Numbered from the stretch's first letter, positions 45,836-54,579 are shown. The stretch is 64,000 bases of DNA from Porticoccus sp964395715 (GCA_964395715.1 CAYNAU010000001.1:248001-312000), one strand, 5' to 3'. The notes: a model not told the origin generated them from the sequence alone. Program-made: numbers and translations.

Positions 45836-45907
45836 GGCTATTCACATCACCATGCCAGTCTCTGTTAACACGCCTGTGACCAACACCGGCAGATGGGTTT
45901 GACCTGA

Positions 45908-46873
45908 ATGGATCTGGCCAGTCTGTTTTGTGCCGACTGTGTGCGTCAGATGCCGACGATGGAGTTCGCACTGTGGCTGGCCATTGCCGCTGCCATTTCT
46001 CTGTTCAGCCTGAGGAAAGGGCATCGCCAGTTCAAACGTGCACGCCTGATCGAGGATATGCCAACATCAAAAATCCGTTCTGCCAGCCAGGGCTATACGG
46101 AACTGATCGGTGTAGCCGAGCTCCGCGGACATCCGCAACTCGCGCCCCTGAGCAACACCCTTTGCCTGTGGTGGCGTTATACCATTGAAAAATACCAGCG
46201 CTCCGGAAAGTCCAGCCACTGGGTGACCGTGGAGAAGCGGGCCTGCACACAGCCTTTTTATCTGCGGGATACCACCGGAATTTGCGAAATTGATCCTGAG
46301 GGCGCAGATATCAGCTGCAAGCACCGCCAGATCTGGTACGGAAGTACCCAAAGACCCATCGGCACTCCCATGCCTTCAGCGTTGAACAACCGTTTTTTTA
46401 ACCTTGGCACGTCCATTGGCTTCACCGGCCGCTACCGCTATACGGAATACCTTATTCTGGCGGGGGACCCCATTTACGCCCTGGGAGAATTTGTAAGCGA
46501 CAGTACCGGTCAACGCAGCCTGACGCCCCAACAGTTACAGGGCGACATTCTACGCAACTGGAAAACAGACTTCGCCGCGCTGCTGGAAAGATTTGACCAC
46601 AATAGCGACGGTGAGCTGGATGCCAGTGAATGGCAGCTTGTCCGTGATTCAGCTCTGGGGGAAGCGCGACGCCAGCAGGCACAACTGTCCGGAGAACCCC
46701 TGCAGCACCAGTTGGCGAAACCCCGTCACGAGGGGCTACCCTTTATTATTGGCAGTGGCGAGCAGCAGCAACTCAGCAGCCGTTTCCGTCGCGGCGCCCT
46801 GCTGTATTCAGGCGGGTTCCTGGCTGCGGGATCAATGGCCAGCTGGCTGCTGGGTGCCCGCCTGCTGGGTTAG
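45908..46873 (+). CDS. GIDE-domain membrane protein with EF-hand-like loop
   Basis: A 321-residue protein resembling the GIDE/MULAN domain of mitochondrial E3 ligases but with no RING finger. N-terminal membrane segment (about 18-36), GIDE region (about 60-200), a canonical EF-hand loop DHNSDGELDASE (about 229-240), and a C-terminal membrane segment (about 300-318). It resembles the partner often encoded beside lemA. Function unknown; the Ca2+ loop suggests calcium binding. It ends 6 bases from the convergent cupin stop. Confidence 0.8.
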   Translation: MDLASLFCADCVRQMPTMEFALWLAIAAAISLFSLRKGHRQFKRARLIEDMPTSKIRSASQGYTELIGVAELRGHPQLAPLSNTLCLWWRYTIEKYQRSGKSSHWVTVEKRACTQPFYLRDTTGICEIDPEGADISCKHRQIWYGSTQRPIGTPMPSALNNRFFNLGTSIGFTGRYRYTEYLILAGDPIYALGEFVSDSTGQRSLTPQQLQGDILRNWKTDFAALLERFDHNSDGELDASEWQLVRDSALGEARRQQAQLSGEPLQHQLAKPRHEGLPFIIGSGEQQQLSSRFRRGALLYSGGFLAAGSMASWLLGARLLG

Positions 46874-46879
46874 CCGGGA

Positions 46880-47215
46880 TTAATAAAAAACCGCAAGCCA
46901 GATGGTTTCCGTGTTCGGATCTGTCCAGGCTACACGGTGCTTGCGGTGGGCAGGAATGGCCACGTAGTCACCCACTTCCATGGTCATGTATTCGCCATTG
47001 TCGAATTCCAACTTGCCCCGACCCTGCATGATAATGATCAATTCATTTTCCGGCTGGTCGTACCAGAAGCCCTCGGGGGAACTCTGGCCGCGGGAGATAA
47101 TGCGTTGAATCCGGGTGAAGTCGGTAACAATCACATCCTCGAACAACTCGTCCATGGTGATGACCGGGATATTGGAAAACAGGTTACCTACCGTCACCGG
47201 GCTGTTTGAAGCCAT
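46880..47215 (-). CDS. Cupin-domain protein
   Basis: A 111-residue single cupin. Motif 1 is partly altered (FWYDQPENELIIIMQGRG) and motif 2 is GDYVAIPAHRKHRVAW, with conserved His residues for a metal. Ligand unknown. Start ATG 47215 overlaps the preceding stop (TGATG) and has AAGGAAG before it; upstream codons of the longer frame lie inside the neighbour gene. Last gene of a SPOR-DUF393-cupin set. Confidence 0.85.
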   Translation of the reverse strand: MASNSPVTVGNLFSNIPVITMDELFEDVIVTDFTRIQRIISRGQSSPEGFWYDQPENELIIIMQGRGKLEFDNGEYMTMEVGDYVAIPAHRKHRVAWTDPNTETIWLAVFY

Positions 47216-47595
47216 CAAATTCTTCCTTCTCGGGTTAGTCGGCGGCGCACCCACCAACGATACGTTCGACTGACCAGCGGTCGTATGACCGGCAAGCCAA
47301 TCAGCCAACCGAAGGGCTTGAGCAGTGTTGCCCGCGCCATCAACAACCGGTAGGCATCAATTTCTGAACTGATGTTGCCCTGTTCATCCTGCACATGCAA
47401 CTCCGTCAGTGCTTTGCGAGGATCAATGCCCAGCGCGTTCAGACGGTCCTCTTTGCCGGTGATATCCACCCAGCAGACATTGTTATTTTTTCCGGAGAGT
47501 TTCTGATAGTTGTCCCGATCGCGCACACAGCTCGGGCAGGCTCCGTCAAAATAGACGGTGAGTTTTTCTGGTTTTTTGGCGGCTTGTTTAGCCAT
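47215..47595 (-). CDS. DUF393 thiol-disulfide oxidoreductase-like protein
   Basis: A 126-residue protein of the DUF393 (DCC) family, thioredoxin-like, with the CxxC motif YFDGACPSCVRDRDNY. A C-terminal helical/hydrophobic part (ATLLKPFGWLIGLPVIRPLV) is typical. Substrate unknown. Its ATG lies inside the end of the SPOR gene (8-base overlap, ATGGCTAA), so translation is coupled. Confidence 0.85.
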   Translation of the reverse strand: MAKQAAKKPEKLTVYFDGACPSCVRDRDNYQKLSGKNNNVCWVDITGKEDRLNALGIDPRKALTELHVQDEQGNISSEIDAYRLLMARATLLKPFGWLIGLPVIRPLVSRTYRWWVRRRLTREGRI

Positions 47596-48361
47596 CCACT
47601 TCTGCGGCAGCTTGTGCTGCATTATCCAGCGAGCTGACCGATCGCACCCAGGGCTCGATACCGGGGTAGCGCTCGGATATTTCGTGCCAGGCACTGCGAG
47701 CCTCTTCCGGAGATGCAAATTCACCCCAGGTCAAAACCTGCCAGAGCTGCTTGCGACTGTAGGTTTGAGAGCGATGTACCGGCAAATCCGCCAACTTGTG
47801 ACTTGAGATGAAACTCTGCAGCTGGTCGCTATCGACGAAGGCCCCCAATTGCAGGGTATAACCTGAGCGGGCACCGGACACATCTATCCCCCTCACCGGC
47901 TGCATGGGCTCGGCTATAGCCTGCACCACAACCGGTTGCGACGGAGCCTGTCGGCTGTTTTTCTCCAGTTCTGGCCACGCCTCTGACACGGGCTCTGCAA
48001 CCCGGGACGACAACTTGGCTGTCGCCTTCACGGTTGCGCGGGACCCATCCTGAAGCGGCGGAGCCGCCGTCATGCTGGGCAATTGTTCGCGCCAGTCCTG
48101 GCTGGGCAACCCGGCTACCTGCGTCACTTTTGTGGGTGTCGACACCTGCGCCTGCGCAGCGTTGGTGTTGCCGCGGCCTGCGGAAGCGACCGCTACAGCC
48201 TCAGCTCCGTTGTCACCCTGCATAACGCAGGACCAGTTGTCGCTGTTGCGCGGTCCATCGCACACCCAACCAACGTAAGGTTCGTCCGGGGTACTCTGGG
48301 CGGCGCAGGCCACTAACAGGCTACTGCCCAGCAGCAAACCAATGGCACGATACTTCATCAT
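47588..48361 (-). CDS. SPOR-domain lipoprotein
   Basis: A 257-residue outer-membrane lipoprotein candidate: signal peptide with lipobox LVAC (Cys19), a low-complexity linker rich in Ala/Thr/Ser, and a SPOR domain (about 165-245; SGYTLQLGAFVDSDQLQSFI) that binds denuded glycan strands at the septum. A role in envelope or division is inferred. Starts with ATG-ATG; either codon is possible. Confidence 0.85.
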   Translation of the reverse strand: MMKYRAIGLLLGSSLLVACAAQSTPDEPYVGWVCDGPRNSDNWSCVMQGDNGAEAVAVASAGRGNTNAAQAQVSTPTKVTQVAGLPSQDWREQLPSMTAAPPLQDGSRATVKATAKLSSRVAEPVSEAWPELEKNSRQAPSQPVVVQAIAEPMQPVRGIDVSGARSGYTLQLGAFVDSDQLQSFISSHKLADLPVHRSQTYSRKQLWQVLTWGEFASPEEARSAWHEISERYPGIEPWVRSVSSLDNAAQAAAEVDG

Positions 48362-48377
48362 TTTTCACTGAGGCCTG

Positions 48378-48647
48378 TTAGATACCCATGCGATTCAGCG
48401 CATCCAGAACCTGCCTAATTACGGCAGCCACGCGCGGGTGATCAATTTCAAATTCACTTTCTTTCTGCTCAAGTTTTTCACGCAGGGTGAGATGACGCTC
48501 CTCAGGCATTTCATTCCCCTGGGCAATTTTCACCATATCGGACATCAGATTGCCAAATACGTCCCGCTCTTCCCGGGAAATGTTTTTGGCCTTTTCCAAC
48601 TCGTCATGCAACTGAGTCAACTGGTCGCGAAGTTCTTCGTTTGCCAT
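48378..48647 (-). CDS. DUF4404 family protein
   Basis: An 89-residue charged helical protein (EELRDQLTQLHDELEKAKN...HPRVAAVIRQVLDALNRMGI), typical of DUF4404, function unknown. A GAGGAG site 10 bases before ATG 48647 decides the start; the longer frame upstream is not conserved. It precedes the SPOR lipoprotein gene by 16 bases, perhaps in the same transcript. Confidence 0.82.
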   Translation of the reverse strand: MANEELRDQLTQLHDELEKAKNISREERDVFGNLMSDMVKIAQGNEMPEERHLTLREKLEQKESEFEIDHPRVAAVIRQVLDALNRMGI

Positions 48648-48988
48648 GATAAAAATCTCCTCGTTGTGCCAGATCACCATCGCTGGAGCAACCATCTCTT
48701 CATTCCCACACCGCGACAATATTTTCCGGCAGGTTCCCCTGTCTTTAGTATATGCCCTTTAAGGGAGCTGGCACGTTAGTCTTTGCAGGAGCGACCGGTG
48801 TCAAAAAACCCTTTCAGACCGGGCAATGTCACAGGCACTCAATAAAAATGATGGACATCATAGTCATTTTTTTAGATTTCTGTCACAGCTTTTGAGAAAC
48901 TTACGGCGCATGCCTAACAGCGGCTAAAAATAACAATCGCCCCAGGCTCATGGGGTCTTGTATGCACTGCCTATGGTGCAGAAACGGG
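48648..48988 (+). promoter_or_regulatory. Upstream region of amtB
   Basis: 341 bases without a gene between divergent DUF4404 and amtB. It contains nested symmetry at 48845-48872 (ATGATG-GA-CATCAT within AAAAATGA...TCATTTTT) and an inverted repeat TGCAC-N8-GTGCA at 48963-48980 close to the start codon. A weak GG-N10-GC (TGGGGT-N5-ATGC, 48951-48965) is the nearest to a sigma-54 promoter. No glnK gene is present here. Confidence 0.45.
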
Positions 48989-50308
48989 ATGAACATTATG
49001 ACAATAACGAAAACACTCTTATCCACTCGAACGGCTCTGCTTTTGCTCTTGCTTTCTCCGCTGATGGCTCACGCCGATGAGCTCAGTGGCGCAAACACTG
49101 CCTGGATCATTACCGCCACAGCACTGGTGCTGTTCATGACCATACCCGGTCTTTCCCTGTTTTATGCCGGACTGGTGCGGGTTAAAAACTCCCTGTCGGT
49201 GCTGATGCAGTGCTTTGCCATTACCTGCGCGGCATCACTGATCTGGATGATCTGTGGTTACAGCCTGGCCTTTGGCGACGGCGGCTCGGCTAATGCCTGG
49301 ATCGGCAGCCTGAATAACTTCATGCTGGCCAATGTAATGGAAGACACGCTGTCGGGTGATATTCCGGAATCGGTCTTTGCCATGTTCCAGATGACTTTCG
49401 CCATTATCACCCCGGCACTTATCGTCGGCGCGTTTGCCGAGCGTATGAGATTTTCCGCGGTACTCCTGTTCAGCTGCATCTGGCTGCTGGCAGTTTACGT
49501 CCCCATCACCCACTGGGTATGGGGCGGGGGCTGGCTCGGTGAAATGGGCCTGCTGGATTTTGCCGGCGGGACCGTCGTCCACATCACAGCGGGCGTTGGC
49601 GCCCTGGTGGCCGCGCTGGTGATTGGCAACCGCCGAGGCTTTCAGCATCAGCCGATGATGCCGCACAACCTGACGATGACTGTTGCAGGTGCCGGTATGC
49701 TCTGGGTAGGCTGGTTCGGCTTTAATGCCGGTTCGGCTCTGGCCGCTAACGGTGACGCCGGAATGGCCATGCTGGTCACGCACATTTCCGCTGCCACCGG
49801 CTCGCTGGCGTGGATGATGATGGAATGGGTAAAACACGGTAAACCATCGGTACTGGGTATTGTCACCGGTATGGTGGCAGGTCTCGGTACCATCACACCC
49901 GCTTCAGGGTATGTGGGCCCCGGTGGTGCACTTGTCATCGGTTTTACCGCGGGCATCGTCTGCTATTTCGCCACCCAGCTGGTGAAACTGAAGTTTAAAA
50001 TTGATGACTCCCTCGACGTTTTCCCCGTGCACGGCATGGGCGGCATTCTCGGCACCCTCCTGGCCGGTATTTTCGCCTCTGCAGAGCTGGGCATTTTCAG
50101 CGGTCAAGGCTATGCCGAGGGCGTGACTATGACCTCTCAGTTCAAGGTTCAGGTTATCGGTGTGTTGAGCACACTCGTCTACACAGCCGTGGTGACGTTT
50201 GTTATTCTCAAGCTGGTGGATGTGTTGGTGGGAATTCGTGTCGACGACGAGCAGGAAACCATCGGCCTCGACCTGTCACAACACGACGAGCGCGGCTACG
50301 ATCTGTAA
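48989..50308 (+). CDS. amtB: Ammonium transporter AmtB
   Basis: A 439-residue trimeric ammonium channel. A signal peptide (about 1-26, ending AHA) precedes eleven hydrophobic segments; motifs include FYAGLVRVKNSLSVLMQCFAI, DFAGGTVVHITAGVGALV (twin-histidine first His) and FPVHGMGGILGTLLAGIF (second His). I chose ATG 48989; 48998 and 48950 are also in frame, but 48950 would begin before the likely promoter. Usually amtB follows glnK; here glnK is not adjacent. A terminator follows. Confidence 0.94.
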   Translation: MNIMTITKTLLSTRTALLLLLLSPLMAHADELSGANTAWIITATALVLFMTIPGLSLFYAGLVRVKNSLSVLMQCFAITCAASLIWMICGYSLAFGDGGSANAWIGSLNNFMLANVMEDTLSGDIPESVFAMFQMTFAIITPALIVGAFAERMRFSAVLLFSCIWLLAVYVPITHWVWGGGWLGEMGLLDFAGGTVVHITAGVGALVAALVIGNRRGFQHQPMMPHNLTMTVAGAGMLWVGWFGFNAGSALAANGDAGMAMLVTHISAATGSLAWMMMEWVKHGKPSVLGIVTGMVAGLGTITPASGYVGPGGALVIGFTAGIVCYFATQLVKLKFKIDDSLDVFPVHGMGGILGTLLAGIFASAELGIFSGQGYAEGVTMTSQFKVQVIGVLSTLVYTAVVTFVILKLVDVLVGIRVDDEQETIGLDLSQHDERGYDL

Positions 50309-50331
50309 TGCCCTGTTTGGTTAGTAATCTG

Positions 50332-50360
50332 AAAAAAGCCGCCGTGAGGCGGCTTTTTTT
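50332..50360. terminator. Bidirectional terminator after amtB
   Basis: AAAAAAGCCGCC-GTGA-GGCGGCTTTTTTT between convergent amtB and the B12 operon. Confidence 0.92.
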
Positions 50361-50368
50361 ATGGTGTT

Positions 50369-51241
50369 TTATGGGGATGGCCGGCGACCCTGATCGATGG
50401 CTTCACACAACTGTTTCGCACCCTGAACAATTCGCGGGGTATGGCGGTGCAGCAGGTAAGGGTCAACGTTGTAGATACGCCCATGCTTGACGGCACTCAA
50501 CTCCGGCCACTGTCGCCAGTGTGCATAAGCGGCCTCCAAAGCCGTGTACTGTCCGATGATAATGACATCGGGATCAGCGGCCAGCACCGACTCCACGCCC
50601 AGCTTGGGTACCAGCCCCGCGGTTTGAGCAAACACGTTGTTGCCGCCACAGAGTGTCAGTACATCTGACACCAGATGGCTGCCGCCAAAGGTCATCAGTG
50701 GCGCCTGCCAGATCTGGTAATACACATCCACCTCGGTGGACTGGCCATACTGGCGTGAAAGTTCGCTTAGCGCTGCCCGAAACTCGCCAGTTACTCGCCT
50801 GGCCTCTGCTTCGCGCCCCAGCAGTACACCCAACTTTTCCAGCGAGGCAGGAATATCCTCCAGGTGTCGCGGCTTATTTACATAGACATTCAGTCCCAGA
50901 GATTTCAGACGGCCGATAATGCCCTCACCATTGCCACTCAGCCAAGCCAGTACCAGGTCCGGCTGATACTCCAGCAGAAGCTCATAATTGATTTTGTTAT
51001 TGGAGGCCACTACCGGCAGCGCCTTCGCCTCTTCAGGAAAGTCACTCCAGGCTACAGTTGCGGTTATCTGCTCACCTCCGCCCAGAGCGTAAACAATTTC
51101 CGTCAGGTGAGGCGCCAGGCTGATAATGCGCCGGGCAGGCTGTTGCAGGCTGATTTTATTGCCAATGTCGTCCACCACTGTCGGGCCAGCTTGCGTCTGG
51201 CTGACCACCATCAGGGCCAATATTGCCCATAATCTCCCCAT
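50369..51241 (-). CDS. btuF: Periplasmic cobalamin-binding protein (BtuF-type)
   Basis: A 290-residue exported substrate-binding protein (signal peptide about 1-18, ending TQA). Features: PARRIISLAPHLTEIVYALGGG, YQPDLVLAW, and RIYNVDPYLLHRHTPRIVQG. In this B12-riboswitch operon it should deliver corrinoid to the BtuCD-type transporter. Its ATG is one base after the stop of the ATPase gene. Haem-binding (HmuT-like) relatives look similar, so the ligand is inferred from context. Confidence 0.85.
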   Translation of the reverse strand: MGRLWAILALMVVSQTQAGPTVVDDIGNKISLQQPARRIISLAPHLTEIVYALGGGEQITATVAWSDFPEEAKALPVVASNNKINYELLLEYQPDLVLAWLSGNGEGIIGRLKSLGLNVYVNKPRHLEDIPASLEKLGVLLGREAEARRVTGEFRAALSELSRQYGQSTEVDVYYQIWQAPLMTFGGSHLVSDVLTLCGGNNVFAQTAGLVPKLGVESVLAADPDVIIIGQYTALEAAYAHWRQWPELSAVKHGRIYNVDPYLLHRHTPRIVQGAKQLCEAIDQGRRPSP

Positions 51242-51242
51242 C

Positions 51243-52013
51243 TCAGGCAAGTACCATGGGCGTGCCGGTGAGAGGGTTAACGGCGATGGTTGCCTCGACA
51301 TGGAACACATCGCGAATCAATTCCGGGGTCAGCACTTCCCCCGGTTCACCACTGGCGGCAATTTCTCCACAGCTCAACACCAGCAACTGATCGGCACAGC
51401 GTGCCGCCAGATTGAGATCATGAATCACCACCAGCACACCCACACCCTGCTCGGCCAGGCTGCGCATGATGGCTAGGGTCAGTTGCTGGTGGGCAAGATC
51501 AAAGGCCGACGTGGGCTCATCCAGCATCAGGACTCGCTGGCCGTCATTGACCGGCTCCCAGATCTGGGCCAGCACCCGCGCCAGCTGCACGCGCTGTTTT
51601 TCGCCGCCGGACATCTGGGTGTAATAACGTTTATCCAGATACCCCCCATCCACCGCCTGCAGCGCGTCGTTGACAATCTGTGCATCGCGCACCAGTCCGG
51701 AGGCATGGGGTATGCGCCCCAGGGTCACCACTTCCCTGGCCGTAAAGGGGAAATCCAGCCGGGAATGCTGGGGCAACACCGCCATCATCCGGGCCAGATG
51801 CTGCGGATGCCAATCTCCGATTGCTCGCCCGTTAAACGTCACTTCACCTTCGCTGGCCTTCTGCTCACCGGTCAACAGCCGCAACAGGCTGGTTTTGCCA
51901 GCACCATTGGCGCCGATGACAGCCGTCACCTTGCCCGGCGCCACCCGTAGGTTAATATTTCGCAGCAGGGAAAATCCGGCGACATTAAGGGATAGGTTGT
52001 GGGCCACCAGCAT
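51243..52013 (-). CDS. btuD: ABC transporter ATPase for cobalamin (BtuD/HmuV type)
   Basis: A 256-residue ATPase with Walker A GANGAGKTS, Q-loop LPQHS, signature MSGGEKQRV, Walker B VLMLDEPTS and switch VVIHDLNL. Sequence resembles the HmuV/BtuD group; the B12 operon context favours corrinoid. The ATG at 52013 comes 4 bases after the permease stop; upstream codons lie in the permease gene. Confidence 0.87.
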   Translation of the reverse strand: MLVAHNLSLNVAGFSLLRNINLRVAPGKVTAVIGANGAGKTSLLRLLTGEQKASEGEVTFNGRAIGDWHPQHLARMMAVLPQHSRLDFPFTAREVVTLGRIPHASGLVRDAQIVNDALQAVDGGYLDKRYYTQMSGGEKQRVQLARVLAQIWEPVNDGQRVLMLDEPTSAFDLAHQQLTLAIMRSLAEQGVGVLVVIHDLNLAARCADQLLVLSCGEIAASGEPGEVLTPELIRDVFHVEATIAVNPLTGTPMVLA

Positions 52014-52017
52014 CGTA

Positions 52018-53034
52018 TTACTCCAGCACCTTGCGGCGTTGCTGCAGTAACAATGCCACAAAGAATGGCGCACCCAACAGGGCCGTCACTACCCCCGTGG
52101 GCAATTCAGCGGGTGCCATCAACGAACGGGCTCCGGTATCCGCCAGCAACAGCAGCACGGCCCCGAGAATGGCCGAGCCGGGAATCAGGTAGCGGTGATC
52201 CGGCCCGATCATCAGTCTCACCAGGTGAGGCACGATCAGTCCCACGAAAGCGACCACCCCCGAAACAGCCACGGCCACTCCCACACCCACCGCCGTTAAC
52301 AGAATCAGTCGGCGCTTCAGGGACTCCACTGCGATACCCAGGTGGCGTGCTTCAGACTCCCCAAGCAGAATGGCATTCAGCGCCCGCCCCTCCCTGGGCA
52401 GTAACACCATCAACGGCAGCACCGCTGCGGCAATAATGCCCACACGGCTCCAGTTGGCACTGTCCAGATTGCCCATCTGCCAAAGGCTGATGCGGCGCAG
52501 CATTTCATTGTCGGCAAAAAAACTGAACAGGCTGGTAGCCGCTCCGGACAGTGCGGTAATAGCAATACCCGCAAGCAGCATGGTGGACACCGAGGTACCG
52601 GTAATGGTGGATGCCAATCGATACACCAGCGCAGTGGCCAACAAGCCACCGATAAAGGCACCAATGGCAATCGCCGTGAGTTCAAAGACGCCACTCAGGA
52701 AGCCGACACCACCAAAGAAGATAACCGCACTGGCACCCAGCGATGCGCCACTGGAGACACCAATCAATGACGGGTCTGCCAGCGGATTGCGAAACAGCCC
52801 CTGCATTACCGCACCACAACTGGCCAGGCAGGCACCGGCCAGCATCGCCAGCAACACCCTGGGCAGGCGAAGATCCTGCAGAATGCGCACATCCATATCC
52901 GACTGTGGGGAAAACAATTCCAGTAATTTGCCGGGAGCAATAGCCACCGGGCCACTCAGCAACCCCAGCACGACTGCAGCCAGCAGTATCAGCCACGCAC
53001 CAATCAGAAACGTCCGGGGGGGTAGCCTATGCAT
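52018..53034 (-). CDS. btuC: ABC transporter permease for cobalamin (BtuC/HmuU type)
   Basis: A 338-residue FecCD-family permease with about ten membrane helices. Motifs include GLFRNPLADPSLIGVSSGASLGA, and GESEARHLGI and FVGLIVPHLVRLMIGPDHR before the last helices, where the ATPase coupling helix lies. It resembles haem permeases as well, but the neighbours are all B12 genes. Start at ATG 53034, 22 bases after cobO. Confidence 0.87.
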   Translation of the reverse strand: MHRLPPRTFLIGAWLILLAAVVLGLLSGPVAIAPGKLLELFSPQSDMDVRILQDLRLPRVLLAMLAGACLASCGAVMQGLFRNPLADPSLIGVSSGASLGASAVIFFGGVGFLSGVFELTAIAIGAFIGGLLATALVYRLASTITGTSVSTMLLAGIAITALSGAATSLFSFFADNEMLRRISLWQMGNLDSANWSRVGIIAAAVLPLMVLLPREGRALNAILLGESEARHLGIAVESLKRRLILLTAVGVGVAVAVSGVVAFVGLIVPHLVRLMIGPDHRYLIPGSAILGAVLLLLADTGARSLMAPAELPTGVVTALLGAPFFVALLLQQRRKVLE

Positions 53035-53056
53035 GAATCGCTGGCAACCTGAACAA

Positions 53057-53650
53057 TCAGAAATCCACACCGCGGCGGGCTTTGATACCAGCCCGATAGG
53101 CGTGTTTGATTTCGCGTATTTCTGACACCGTGTCGGCGATTTCCTGCAATGCCGAACCTCCACCACGACCCGTCACCACCACGCTCTGGTTGGCCGGGCG
53201 GTTCTTCAGGGTGGTCAATACGTCACTTTCATCGAGGTAATTGAAGCTCAGCATGTAGGTGAGCTCATCCAGTACCACCAAGTGGTAACTGTCGTCCATC
53301 AGCATTTTTTTGGCCACCGCCCAGGTGGTCTGTGCGGCCTCAATGTCACCCTGACGGTCCTGGGTATTCCAGGTAAAACCGGTACCCATCTGGTAAAAGT
53401 CCACCTCCGGGCACTGATCACGCAGGTATAACTCCTCACCGGAAAGCTGCTCCCCCTTGATAAACTGCACCACTCCCACTTTGTAGTGGTAACCCAGAGC
53501 CCGCATGACCATGCCGAAGGCCGAGCTGGATTTGCCCTTGCCATCGCCGGTCAGCACGATCATGACACCACGTTCCAGATCCGCCGCAGCAATGCCCGCA
53601 TCCACCTTTTCTTTTAGCTTCTGCATCTTGTTCTTGTGCTTGTCGGTCAT
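53057..53650 (-). CDS. cobO: Cob(I)alamin adenosyltransferase CobO/BtuR
   Basis: A 197-residue corrinoid adenosyltransferase that makes adenosylcobalamin from cob(I)alamin and ATP. The P-loop is TGDGKGKSSSAFG, with GVVQFIKG, and VVLDELTYMLSFNYL (active-site part). The ATG overlaps the TGA of the preceding gene (ATGA), with GAGGA six bases before it. Its product is the cofactor of IcmF. Confidence 0.95.
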   Translation of the reverse strand: MTDKHKNKMQKLKEKVDAGIAAADLERGVMIVLTGDGKGKSSSAFGMVMRALGYHYKVGVVQFIKGEQLSGEELYLRDQCPEVDFYQMGTGFTWNTQDRQGDIEAAQTTWAVAKKMLMDDSYHLVVLDELTYMLSFNYLDESDVLTTLKNRPANQSVVVTGRGGGSALQEIADTVSEIREIKHAYRAGIKARRGVDF

Positions 53651-54579
53651 GACCATTCCTCGGTGGAGACACACATTGCCGGCGCCAGGCCAGCGGGCAA
53701 AGGGTGAATATCAGGGTGCAACAGGTTGGCCAGTATTTCCAGGCTGTCCACCAGTCCGGGGCCGGGGCGGCTGAAATACCGATTACCGTCGACGGCAAAT
53801 ACCCGTCCCGTTTTTGCAGCTGGCAGCATGCCGTAGTCGGGATGGTTTGTCAGCAGAGGGATATCCCGGGCGGTGCGCTGGAGGTCAAACCCACAGAGGG
53901 AGACCAGCAGCACATCCGGTGCAGCGGCCACCAGATCCGACCAGTTGCGTCGTCGGGAAGGTGCGCTTGGATCGCCGAAACAGGGCGTGCCACCGGCCAG
54001 TTCGATCAGCTCCGGGTACCAGTGCCCCCCGTCAAACAGGGGATCGACCCACTCCAGAATTGCCACCCGCGGGCGCTGCCTGTCACTAAGATTCCGGGAA
54101 CGCTGTGCCACAGCAGTCACCCTTTGCTCAAGTTGGGTGTAGTACTGTTGCGCCCTCTCGCCGCATCCGGCAGCCTCCCCCACTAACAGCACGGTGTCCA
54201 GCACATCCCCCAGGCAAGCGGGTTCGAGATTGACCACCCTGACATTGCCGGGCAACTGGCAGGAGATGGCATTGACTTCCTCGGCCGACACGGCACACAC
54301 ATCGCACAATGCCTGGGTGACGATCAAATCCGGCTGCAACGCTTCTAACCGCTCCTGATTGAGGCTGTACAGTGCACTCTCCGTATCCAGCTGGCCATTG
54401 ACCCGGGCGTCGATCTCCGCACTGCTCAACCCCCTGGGAATACGGGAAGAGGTGACGATGGGCAGGCCGACCACATCGGCAGGGTAGTCACATTCATGGG
54501 TCACACCCACCAACTGCGGGCGCAATCCCAGGCCACAGATGATTTCCGTGGCACTGGGTAACAGGGAAACAATCCTCAA
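53647..54579 (-). CDS. BtuF-like cobalamin-binding protein without signal peptide
   Basis: A 310-residue protein of the BtuF fold. It begins directly with the mature-domain motif RIVSLLPSATEIICGLGL and has no signal peptide, so it should be cytoplasmic. Other motifs are THECDYPAD, LIVTQALCDVCAV, and FDGGHWYPELIELAGG. Proteins of this kind recur next to cobO and DUF71 genes and may bind corrinoid in the cytoplasm. The start is a TTG whose last bases overlap the preceding TGA (TTGA), hence strong coupling. Exact role unknown. Confidence 0.85.
   Translation of the reverse strand: MRIVSLLPSATEIICGLGLRPQLVGVTHECDYPADVVGLPIVTSSRIPRGLSSAEIDARVNGQLDTESALYSLNQERLEALQPDLIVTQALCDVCAVSAEEVNAISCQLPGNVRVVNLEPACLGDVLDTVLLVGEAAGCGERAQQYYTQLEQRVTAVAQRSRNLSDRQRPRVAILEWVDPLFDGGHWYPELIELAGGTPCFGDPSAPSRRRNWSDLVAAAPDVLLVSLCGFDLQRTARDIPLLTNHPDYGMLPAAKTGRVFAVDGNRYFSRPGPGLVDSLEILANLLHPDIHPLPAGLAPAMCVSTEEWS

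Noticed and set aside
48759..48779. TGGCAC followed by TTTGC in the amtB leader as a sigma-54 promoter
   Set aside because: Spacing between TGGCAC and TTGC is 8 instead of 5, so GG and GC are too far apart.
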